A stretch of 11,573 nt of DNA from Desulfobacteraceae bacterium. Lineage in GTDB: Bacteria > Desulfobacterota > Desulfobacteria > Desulfobacterales > JAUWMJ01. The notes below the pieces were generated by a model. It was not told where the DNA came from and made no database searches. It worked only from the letters and a program-made list of their open reading frames with translations. Position numbers and translations under genes: made by a program. The DNA lies in the NCBI GenBank assembly GCA_030612225.1, contig JAUWOH010000068.1, positions 1 to 11,573 on the forward strand, in the 5' to 3' direction. Of the stretch, positions 5,037 to 11,573 are shown piece by piece (within the stretch, counting starts at the first letter, position 1; every line of letters begins with the position of its first letter).

Positions 5037-6461
5037 ATGACTAACAAAACAAAAATCATTGCAACAATCGGCCCGTCATCGAACAGCAAACCGGTTTTAA
5101 AAAATCTTATTTTGGCAGGCATGAATGTGGCGAGGCTTAATTTTTCACACGGCAGTTATAAAGATCACGAGAAAGTTATCGGTAACTTACGTGCCCTTTC
5201 TAAAGAGATGAACAGACCTGTTGGGATACTCCTGGATCTTCAGGGTCCCAAAATAAGAACAGACATGTTAAAAAACGGCAAACCTGTCCTGCTGAGGAAA
5301 AATAAAGCATTTCAAATAACCTCAAAAAAAGTGTCTGGTAGTGCAGATATTGTTTCAACCACTTATAAGAATTTATCAAAAGATGTAAAAAAAGGAGACA
5401 AAATACTTATTGATGACGGGCTCATAGAATTAAAGGTTTTATCCAAAACCAAAGATACCGTTGCTTGCAAGATTATCATTGGAGGAAAACTGAAAGAACA
5501 CAAAGGAATAAATCTGCCGGGCGTTAAAGTCTCCGCCCCTTCTTTAACTGAAAAAGACATAAAAGATCTTCTTTTTGGTATTAAACAAGAAGTAGATTTC
5601 TTTGCACTTTCTTTTGTTAGAAATGCAAAAGATCTTAAACGTATTAAATCCTTATTAAAAAAATATAAATCCGATATTCCGGTCATTGCAAAAATTGAAA
5701 AACCTGAAGCAGTCGATAATCTGGATGAAATACTGAAATTTGCTGACGGTATTATGGTAGCGCGAGGGGACCTTGGTGTTGAGATGAAACCGGAAATGGT
5801 CCCTAGAATTCAAAAGCAGATCATACAAAAAACCATATATTCAAACAAGCCGGTCATAACAGCAACCCAGATGCTTGAAACTATGACGAACAATCCTATC
5901 CCTACCAGGGCTGAAGCATCTGATGTAGCAAATGCTATTTATGACGGCACTGATGCCATAATGCTTTCAGGTGAAACCGCGGTGGGAAAATATCCTGCCA
6001 GAACAGTAAGGATGATGGCCCGAATTGCCTCTGAAACTGAAAGCTCGCCTTTCATGAAATATAATATTCAATACAGGAAAGACTATCGTGACCTGGTGAC
6101 ACATGCTGTTGCGCAATCCAGCGTAAACATTCTCCACGAGGTAAGTGCAAAGGCAATTGTTACATTTTCCATAACCGGAAAAACTTCAAAGCTGATTTCA
6201 AAGCAACGACCCTCCAGTCCTGTTTATGCATTTTCACCTTTGAGGAAAATTTACAACAGATTGTCTCTTGTCTGGGGTGTCACACCTTTGTTGATCCCTC
6301 CTATTAATGACACAAAACGTATAATAGAAGCAGGTGAAAAAATTATAGTCAGCAATAAATTTGCAAAAAAGAATGATCTTATGATCATTGTTACAGGCCT
6401 TGCCCTGAAAAGCGGTTCAACAAATCTTATCAAGATTCATACGATCGGCCAGGATGATTAA
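5037..6461 (+). CDS. pyk: Pyruvate kinase
   Basis: 474 residues, normal for bacterial pyruvate kinase; cytoplasmic. It converts PEP and ADP to pyruvate and ATP. Seen in order: KTKIIATIGPSS (4-15), NVARLNFSHG (30-39), LLDLQGPKIRT (65-75), KGDKILIDDG (119-128, B domain), DFFALSFVRNAKDL (187-200), the signature VIAKIEKPEA with catalytic K219 and metal ligand E221, MVARGDLGVE (240-249, ligand D245), KPVITATQMLETM (271-283), PTRAEASDVANAIYDGTDAIMLSGETAVGKYP (289-320). The C-terminal allosteric domain runs from about 345 to the end, with TGKTSKLISKQRP resembling the effector-phosphate loop. K72 stands where K+-dependent enzymes have Glu (GPEIRT), which in the family goes with K+-independent activity. 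It is first gene of an operon: pta starts five bases after its stop. The CRP/FNR-like site upstream may control it. Confidence 0.96.
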   Translation: MTNKTKIIATIGPSSNSKPVLKNLILAGMNVARLNFSHGSYKDHEKVIGNLRALSKEMNRPVGILLDLQGPKIRTDMLKNGKPVLLRKNKAFQITSKKVSGSADIVSTTYKNLSKDVKKGDKILIDDGLIELKVLSKTKDTVACKIIIGGKLKEHKGINLPGVKVSAPSLTEKDIKDLLFGIKQEVDFFALSFVRNAKDLKRIKSLLKKYKSDIPVIAKIEKPEAVDNLDEILKFADGIMVARGDLGVEMKPEMVPRIQKQIIQKTIYSNKPVITATQMLETMTNNPIPTRAEASDVANAIYDGTDAIMLSGETAVGKYPARTVRMMARIASETESSPFMKYNIQYRKDYRDLVTHAVAQSSVNILHEVSAKAIVTFSITGKTSKLISKQRPSSPVYAFSPLRKIYNRLSLVWGVTPLLIPPINDTKRIIEAGEKIIVSNKFAKKNDLMIIVTGLALKSGSTNLIKIHTIGQDD

Positions 6462-6466
6462 AATTC

Positions 6467-8578
6467 ATGTCAAAAAACCTATTCATAACCGCCACTGAAA
6501 CAAGAAGCGGAAAATCAGTGGTTTCACTTGGAATAATGGAACTTTTGATGAGAGCCGTTGAAAAAGTTGTATTCTTTCGGCCTCTTATAAATGTCAAACC
6601 AGGCAAGAAAGATAACGATATCAGGCTGATCTCATCATATTACAAACTGAAACTTCCATACAGGAAGATGTACGCATATACCACGGCACAGGCAAATAAA
6701 CTTATCACTTCCGGCAGGCACGAAGAACTTCTTGAGGGCATTTATAACAGATACAAAGAAATAGAAAAGAATTGCAACTTTGTTTTATGCGAAGGCACCG
6801 ATTTTGGGGGTTCCACATCCGCCTTTGAATTTGATATCAATGCCGAAATAGCCAGAAACCTGGGATGTCCTGTTTTACTGGTTGCAAATGCACATAATAA
6901 ACCGGTTGCCGAAACCCTTAGATCTATTAAAATGTCCCTTGATTCCTTATGTGAAAAAGATTGCAATGTTATCGCTACAATTGTTAATCGTGCAGATCCT
7001 GAAAATGAAAAAAAGCTTATAAGGCAATTAAAAAGGAAGGGTATGGGGCAAACAGGCCTGGTTTATATGATACCGGATGAAAATTCCCTCGGAAATCCGA
7101 CGGTGGGAGAAATTGCCACGATTTTAGATGCTGAGATTTTATACGGCAAGGATAAATTAAACACACACGTTTACAGCTTCACAGTGGCAGCAATGCAGCT
7201 CAGAAATTTCCTGGAAAGAATCGAACAGGGCACCCTTATTATAACTCCCGGAGACAGGTGTGATGTTATCGTTGCCTGTCTTTCTTCAGTTGCATCCATG
7301 TCCATGCCGAATATTTCAGGAATTATTTTAACCGGCGGCTTAAAACCGGAAAAAGCCTTATGCAAGTTGATCGAAGGTGCCTCCGTTATGGTACCCATTC
7401 TCAGTGTAAAGGAGAACACCTTTCCAGCAGCCAGGATAATTGACAATATTCATGCTGCAATTTCACCTGGTAACAACAGAAAGATAACCAGAGCTTTGGA
7501 AGTTTTTGAAAAAAATGTTAATGTTGATAAATTGGGAGATAAGATTGTAAAAACCACAACCTCGATTATCACACCGAAAATGTTTGAATACAGCCTTATT
7601 CAAAAAGCTTGCATGCATAAAAAGCATATTGTCCTGCCTGAAGGTGAAGAAGAAAGGATTCTGCGGGCTGCTGAAATACTGCTTCGTAAAGAAGTTGTAA
7701 ATATAACTCTGCTTGGCAATGAATATGAAATCCGTAAAAAGATTTCACGAATAGGACTGAGGATGAAAGGTTATAATATCATTGAGGTGCAAAAAAGTGC
7801 TTTTTTTAAAGATTATGTCCATACCTATTATGATCTTAGAAAACACAGAGACATCACAATGGAAAGTGCCCATGATATCATGTGTGATGTCAGTTTTTTC
7901 GGAGCTATGATGGTATATAAAGGTCATGCAGACGGAATGGTTTCCGGCAGTGTTCATACAACCGGAGACACCATTCGCCCTGCTTTTCAAATCATTAAAA
8001 CAAAACCCGGGCTTTCAATTGTTTCCAGCGTATTTTTCATGTGTTTAAAAAATAGAGTCCTGGTTTACGGAGACTGTGCCATTAATCCGAATCCTGATGC
8101 AAAACAGCTTGCCCAGATCGCTGTCAGTTCCGCACAAACCGCAAAGTTATTCGGAATTGAACCAAGGGTTGCAATGCTTTCCTATTCAACCGGCGAATCG
8201 GGAAAAGGAGAAAACGTTGAGAAAGTTGACCAGGCAACTAAAATTGCCAGGGAAATATTAAAAAAATCCGGCTCTGATATAAAAGTTGTAGGACCTATAC
8301 AGTACGATGCTGCCGTTGATCCGTCTGTTGCAAAAATCAAAATGCCGAAAAGCAAAGTTGCGGGAAATGCCACGGTATTTATCTTTCCAGATTTGAACAC
8401 AGGAAATAACACCTATAAGGCTGTACAGAGAACAGCAGGAGCAGTTGCCGTCGGCCCTGTTCTTCAGGGTCTCAATAAACCTGTAAATGACCTCAGCCGG
8501 GGATGCAGTGTAACGGATATTGTTAACACCGTTGCTATAACTGCAATTCAGGCACAGGCTGAAAAAGGGCTGATATGA
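6467..8578 (+). CDS. pta: Phosphate acetyltransferase, long form (P-loop + DRTGG + PTA domains)
   Basis: 703 residues, the size of the three-domain Pta of E. coli (714). It interconverts acetyl-CoA plus phosphate and acetyl phosphate plus CoA in the cytoplasm. Residues 1 to about 225 are a dethiobiotin-synthetase-like P-loop domain, with a Walker-A-like ETRSGKS (11-17) and 'FVLCEGTDFGG' (105-115). About 226-340 is the DRTGG regulatory domain ('PGDRCDVIVACLSSVA', 'ISGIILTGGLKP'). About 370-703 is the catalytic PTA domain: HIVLPEGEEERILRAAEIL (387-405), GHADGMVSGSVHTTGDTIRP (486-505), AMLSYSTGESGKGENVEKV (569-587), GPIQYDAAVDPSVA (609-622), TVFIFPDLNTGNNTYKAVQR (636-655) and GPVLQGLNKPVNDLSRG (663-679). 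The start has no good ribosome site, so it probably relies on coupling to pyk, which ends five bases earlier. Its stop overlaps the ackA start (ATGA). Confidence 0.96.
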   Translation: MSKNLFITATETRSGKSVVSLGIMELLMRAVEKVVFFRPLINVKPGKKDNDIRLISSYYKLKLPYRKMYAYTTAQANKLITSGRHEELLEGIYNRYKEIEKNCNFVLCEGTDFGGSTSAFEFDINAEIARNLGCPVLLVANAHNKPVAETLRSIKMSLDSLCEKDCNVIATIVNRADPENEKKLIRQLKRKGMGQTGLVYMIPDENSLGNPTVGEIATILDAEILYGKDKLNTHVYSFTVAAMQLRNFLERIEQGTLIITPGDRCDVIVACLSSVASMSMPNISGIILTGGLKPEKALCKLIEGASVMVPILSVKENTFPAARIIDNIHAAISPGNNRKITRALEVFEKNVNVDKLGDKIVKTTTSIITPKMFEYSLIQKACMHKKHIVLPEGEEERILRAAEILLRKEVVNITLLGNEYEIRKKISRIGLRMKGYNIIEVQKSAFFKDYVHTYYDLRKHRDITMESAHDIMCDVSFFGAMMVYKGHADGMVSGSVHTTGDTIRPAFQIIKTKPGLSIVSSVFFMCLKNRVLVYGDCAINPNPDAKQLAQIAVSSAQTAKLFGIEPRVAMLSYSTGESGKGENVEKVDQATKIAREILKKSGSDIKVVGPIQYDAAVDPSVAKIKMPKSKVAGNATVFIFPDLNTGNNTYKAVQRTAGAVAVGPVLQGLNKPVNDLSRGCSVTDIVNTVAITAIQAQAEKGLI

Positions 8579-9810
8579 AGATACTTGTCATAAACACGGG
8601 CAGTTCCTCAATAAAGTATCAGCTGTTCGACATGGACAGACAAAAAGCCCTTTCCTCAGGTTTAGCTGAAAAAATTGGTGAATCCACAGGAAAACTCACC
8701 CATATCAAACACGTTGAAAAAGAAACCGGCCTGACAAAAGTCATAAAAGAGACTATCCCCGATCATCGCAAAGGCCTGCTCAAAATTGTTAATTTGCTGC
8801 TGGATTCAAAATATGGTTCTATTAAGGAAAAATCTGAGATAAGGGCAATAGGCCATAGAGTTGTCCATGGCGGAGAAAAGTTCCAGGCTCCTGCAATTAT
8901 TGACAGGGGAGTAATCACAGCAATTAAAAAGAACATCCCGCTTGCCCCTTTGCATAATCCATCCAATTTGACGGGAATTGAGGTCGCAAAGACAATTTTC
9001 CCGGATTCTCTACAGGTTGCGGTATTTGACACTGCATTTCATCAGAGTATTCCTCCAAAAGCGTATTTATATGCTCTCCCTTACGAATTATATGAAAAAC
9101 ATAAAGTGAGAAGATACGGTTTTCATGGAACGTCTCACGGTTATGTTGCGCAAAAAGCTGCTGATTATTTGAGCAAACCATTGAGTGAATTAAATATGAT
9201 CACTATCCATCTTGGGAATGGTGCAAGTATGGCAGCCTTAAAAAATGGCAGGTGCGCTGACACAACTATGGGAATGACACCCCTTGAAGGACTTGTAATG
9301 GGGACACGCTGTGGTGACATAGACCCTGCATTACCTTTTTTCCTTGCAAATCATCTTAAAATGTCTCTTAAGGAAATAGATGACCTGGTTAATAAAGACA
9401 GCGGACTCAAGGGGATTTGCGGCACAAACGATATGCGCGAAGTTATTGAGAAAAAAAACGCAGGTGAACCCATGGCAAAAACTGCTCTTGAGATTTACTG
9501 TTATCGCATAAAAAAATATATCGGCGCATATTTTGCTGTTCTTGAAAGTCTGGACTGTCTCGTTTTTACAGGAGGTATTGGAGAAAATGCCCAGGATATC
9601 CGTGCTCTTTGCTGTCAGGGATTAACGAAACTTGGAATTAAAATTGACATAAACAAAAATAAGAGCCGGGGAGACATGGGAAACAAGACTATACAAATCA
9701 ATTCTTCGGACAATGAAGTCAATATCCTGGTTGTTCCAACAAACGAAGAATTAAAGATAGCCCTTGAAACTAAGGAATTGATTGGTAGCCGTTCACGGCT
9801 TGAAACTTGA
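8575..9810 (+). CDS. ackA: Acetate kinase
   Basis: 411 residues, against about 400-408 for well-studied members; cytoplasmic. It converts acetyl phosphate and ADP to acetate and ATP, or the reverse. Visible residues equivalent to the known active site (Methanosarcina numbering about four lower) are N7 in VINTGSSSIKY, R95 in GHRVVHGG, H127, D152 in VFDTAFH, H184 in RRYGFHGTSH, H212 in IHLGNGAS, R245 in MGTRCGD and E391 in VPTNEEL. FTGGIGENA (331-339) is the second ATPase-fold signature. The start overlaps the pta stop by four bases. The family's usual end is around 'EEL.IA..T..L'; the final residues SRSRLET and the stop come from a dispersed 58-bp repeat that begins at 9785, so the native end was probably rewritten. 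The active site is unaffected. Confidence 0.97.
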   Translation: MKILVINTGSSSIKYQLFDMDRQKALSSGLAEKIGESTGKLTHIKHVEKETGLTKVIKETIPDHRKGLLKIVNLLLDSKYGSIKEKSEIRAIGHRVVHGGEKFQAPAIIDRGVITAIKKNIPLAPLHNPSNLTGIEVAKTIFPDSLQVAVFDTAFHQSIPPKAYLYALPYELYEKHKVRRYGFHGTSHGYVAQKAADYLSKPLSELNMITIHLGNGASMAALKNGRCADTTMGMTPLEGLVMGTRCGDIDPALPFFLANHLKMSLKEIDDLVNKDSGLKGICGTNDMREVIEKKNAGEPMAKTALEIYCYRIKKYIGAYFAVLESLDCLVFTGGIGENAQDIRALCCQGLTKLGIKIDINKNKSRGDMGNKTIQINSSDNEVNILVVPTNEELKIALETKELIGSRSRLET

Positions 9811-9842
9811 AATTAGAAAGTAGAAATTCGGGAGAGATGACC
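9785..9842 (+). repeat. Dispersed 58-bp repeat, copy 2, overlapping the ackA end
   Basis: Ungapped match to 3615-3672 (48 of 58 by eye), starting GTAGCCGTTCACGGCT. It supplies codons 405-411 and the TGA of ackA and continues 32 bases beyond. The TTCA-loop hairpin AGCCG/CGGCT has no following T run, so it is not a standard terminator. Confidence 0.8.
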
Positions 9843-9910
9843 TAAATCCATACACCTGAAGTCTAAACTTATTTTTGCGCGAATCCTTAATCTAATTTTC
9901 AAGTAATTTA

Positions 9911-9990
9911 TGAATATCGAATATCGAACCGCAGAAGTAAGGAAAAACACTTCGAAATTCGATATTCCTTGTTCGATATTCTGCGGTTCA
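9911..9990. repeat. Palindromic intergenic repeat (GAATATCGAA / GAACCGCAGAA type)
   Basis: GAACCGCAGAA (9926-9936) and TTCTGCGGTTC (9979-9989) are perfect 11-bp inverted copies. Between and beside them are several versions of the unit ATATCGAA or its complement (TGAATATCGAATATCGAA at 9911-9928, TTCGATATTC at 9972-9981). It is followed by three loose units of AATAATCA(C) up to about 10018. No coding potential. Confidence 0.65.
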
Positions 9991-10021
9991 ATAATCAATA
10001 ATCACTCAATAATCACTTAAG

Positions 10022-10165
10022 TGAGCCAATTTCAAAACGTTTCAGTTTGTTCAAGGTCAAGGAAGGCGAAAATTTTAACCACAGGAATACACGTAGTATT
10101 TCGAGGATTAAAATTTGAGCCTGACGCAGAGATTGGGCAAAATGGGACGTTTTGAAACTGGCTCA
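10022..10165. mobile_element. Palindromic MITE-like element with 19-bp terminal inverted repeats
   Basis: TGAGCCAATTTCAAAACGT (10022-10040) and ACGTTTTGAAACTGGCTCA (10147-10165) are inverted copies with one mismatch. A second nested pair is AAATTTTAA (10070-10078) with TTAAAATTT (10108-10116). The tetranucleotide TTAA occurs just outside each end (10017-10020 and 10168-10171), possibly a target duplication, though the short linkers differ. There is no ORF. The element lies between ackA and the glycerate kinase gene. With the neighbouring repeats it accounts for most of the 432-bp gap; the last about 75 bases before 10243 show TTGACT and AT-rich DNA that could hold a promoter, but no convincing pair of boxes. 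Confidence 0.6.
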
Positions 10166-10242
10166 AGTTAATGACATTGACTCACAACTACACATTTTCA
10201 TTTAACCATTTACATATATTTTTCTAAGAATACAAGGTCGGC

Positions 10243-11573
10243 ATGGACTCTCTATCTAATGATATTTCTAAAATGCGCAATGATGTTGTCAGGATTTTTA
10301 ACAAAGGCCTGGAAGCTGCAGAACCCGGCTTAGCCGTGAAACGATGTTGCCGGCGTGAAGGTGATAATCTTTTTATCGGAAACAGAAAATACGACCTTTC
10401 CGGTATTAAGAACATCTTTGTAACAGGGGCGGGAAAGGCGACTGCTCCCATGGCTGCGGCCATAGAAGATATACTCGGTGAAAATATCACCCGCGGAATC
10501 ATCAATGTAAAGTACGGTCATACTGCAAGTCTTAACCGTATCACGCTCATAGAGGCCGGACACCCTGTGCCTGATAAAAATGGAATGCAGGGAGCTGGAA
10601 AAATTTTAAATCTTGTTGAGGGTGCAGATAAAGGCGACCTGGTGCTTTGTCTTATTTCAGGAGGAGGTTCGGCCCTTCTTGTCCTGCCGGCTGAAGGAAT
10701 AACATTAAAAGACAAGCAGGATACTATAAAGATTCTCCTTTCATGTAGCGCCACTATTCACGAAATCAATGCAATCAGAAAGCACACGTCCGGAATAAAG
10801 GGAGGAAGGCTTACAAAGGCAGCATATCCTGGAAACATGGTTTCTCTTATACTCTCTGATGTTGTCGGAGATGATCTGGACGTAATTGCGTCAGGGCCTG
10901 GCGTTCCTGATCCAAGCACTTTTGAAGAATGCATGGAAATTTTCGAAAAATACAAGATAACAAATAATATACCAAAAAGCGTTGTATCACATATCAGGAA
11001 AGGAGCCTCAGGCAAAGTCCCCGAAACACCTAAAGAAGGGGACCAAGTTTTTAAAAATACATACAACCTGATTATTGCAAGTAATATGGAAGCAATAAAT
11101 GCTGCAAAGCAGGAATCGAAAAAATTGGGCTATACAACTCTTGTTCTTTCTTCCATGATAGAAGGCGAAACAAGAGACGTTGCTAAGGTTCACACTGCAA
11201 TAGCAAAAGAGATACTGAAAACCGGCAACCCCATACCGCCACCGGCCTGCATTCTCTCCGGTGGAGAAACCACTGTAAATATTACAGGTAGCGGACTTGG
11301 AGGGCGAAACCAGGAGTTTGTTCTGGCTGCGGCAATAGATATTGCAGAAAGAAAAAATATTGTTGTTCTCAGCGGTGGAACAGATGGAGGTGACGGCCCC
11401 ACTGATGCTGCCGGTGCAATAGCAGACACCAACACCTTTAAACGAGCAGAAAATATGGATCTAAACCCTTTGAATTTCCTGTTAAATAATGACTCATACC
11501 ATTTTTTTAAGCAGCTCGATGACCTGCTTATCACAGGCCCTACCAACACCAATGTAATGGATTTACGAATTAT
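10243..11573 (+). CDS. Glycerate 2-kinase (MOFRL family), 3' end cut by the window
   Basis: 443 codons are present without a stop; the family is about 440-460 residues, so only the last few are missing. It phosphorylates D-glycerate with ATP to 2-phosphoglycerate in the cytoplasm. Older annotations call such proteins hydroxypyruvate reductase (TtuD). Seen: start MDSLSNDISKMRNDVVRIFN, then NIFVTGAGKATAPMAAAIED (about 58-77), IEAGHPVPDKNG, LVLCLISGGGSALLVLPAEGI (glycine-rich phosphate loop), EINAIRKHTSGIKGGRL, LILSDVVGDDLDVIASGPGVPDPSTF, and in the C-terminal MOFRL domain CILSGGETTVNITGSGLGGRNQEF, VLSGGTDGGDGPTDAAGAI and TGPTNTNVMDLRI. The ATG at 10243 is preceded by AAGG at five bases. It follows ackA by 432 bp of repeats, so it probably has its own promoter. 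Product and pathway point to the same lower-glycolysis route as pyk. Confidence 0.93.
   Translation, partial: MDSLSNDISKMRNDVVRIFNKGLEAAEPGLAVKRCCRREGDNLFIGNRKYDLSGIKNIFVTGAGKATAPMAAAIEDILGENITRGIINVKYGHTASLNRITLIEAGHPVPDKNGMQGAGKILNLVEGADKGDLVLCLISGGGSALLVLPAEGITLKDKQDTIKILLSCSATIHEINAIRKHTSGIKGGRLTKAAYPGNMVSLILSDVVGDDLDVIASGPGVPDPSTFEECMEIFEKYKITNNIPKSVVSHIRKGASGKVPETPKEGDQVFKNTYNLIIASNMEAINAAKQESKKLGYTTLVLSSMIEGETRDVAKVHTAIAKEILKTGNPIPPPACILSGGETTVNITGSGLGGRNQEFVLAAAIDIAERKNIVVLSGGTDGGDGPTDAAGAIADTNTFKRAENMDLNPLNFLLNNDSYHFFKQLDDLLITGPTNTNVMDLRI

Noticed and set aside
8924..9181. Antisense frames inside ackA, pta and the glycerate kinase gene (for example 8924-9181 and 11190-11552)
   Set aside because: They are shadows of strongly conserved genes on the other strand, with no initiation signals or family features.
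9911..10165. A CRISPR-like or phage attachment arrangement in the ackA downstream gap
   Set aside because: The repeats are inverted and of different families, without regular direct repeats and spacers, and no integrase or tRNA is nearby.
10180..10242. Promoter for the glycerate kinase gene using TTGACT near 10178
   Set aside because: No acceptable -10 hexamer at 16-18 bases; the AT-rich stretch offers only weak candidates, so it was not listed as a feature.

Overview
The window reads like an accessory-free stretch of chromosome from an anaerobic, moderately AT-rich bacterium. A Desulfobacterota-type sulfate reducer (Desulfobacterales) is my best guess. The guess rests on the gene content (pyruvate kinase, long-form phosphotransacetylase and acetate kinase together, a DUF4136 lipoprotein, a B12/radical-SAM-style protein) and on intergenic DNA crowded with dispersed palindromic repeats. 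It is an inference; no rRNA or marker gene is present. I see no phage, CRISPR, toxin-antitoxin or defence system, no tRNA or rRNA, and no transposase.

Layout. (1) 1-1562, plus strand: the 3' end of a small PF04020-type (phage holin superfamily IV) membrane protein gene, coupled by an ATGA overlap to an uncharacterised radical SAM protein with an unusual CX5CX2C cysteine motif. (2) 1535-2422, minus strand: a YihG/PlsC-like acyltransferase whose 3' end overlaps the radical SAM gene convergently by 28 bp. (3) 2423-3030: about 600 bp without a gene, mostly nested palindromic repeats. (4) 3031-3594, minus strand: a DUF4136 lipoprotein, with a good sigma70-like promoter about 260 bp upstream (3853-3881) and repeats filling its leader. 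(5) 4053-4277: a roughly 225-bp MITE-like element with terminal inverted repeats and four internal hairpins, just downstream of a stand-alone response-regulator receiver gene (4309-4728, minus). (6) 4729-5036: a divergent control region with a perfect TGTGA-N6-TCACA CRP/FNR-type palindrome and a degenerate neighbour about 23 bp away. (7) 5037-9810, plus strand: a tight operon pyk-pta-ackA (5-nt gap, then ATGA overlap). (8) 9811-10242: more repeats, including a 147-bp element with 19-bp terminal inverted repeats. (9) 10243 to the window end, plus strand: glycerate 2-kinase of the MOFRL family, missing only its last residues.

How the genes fit together: glycerate 2-kinase makes 2-phosphoglycerate, enolase (not in the window) makes PEP, pyruvate kinase makes pyruvate and ATP, a pyruvate-oxidising enzyme (not in the window) makes acetyl-CoA, and Pta plus AckA turn this into acetate and another ATP. 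The right half is therefore a substrate-level phosphorylation module, possibly under CRP/FNR-family control. The receiver protein diverging from it may or may not be related. The left half carries membrane and envelope functions plus the unknown radical SAM enzyme.

The most distinctive material is the repeats. At least five families can be recognised within the window itself, because they occur twice or have matched inverted ends. One copy (9785-9842) supplies the last codons and stop of ackA.
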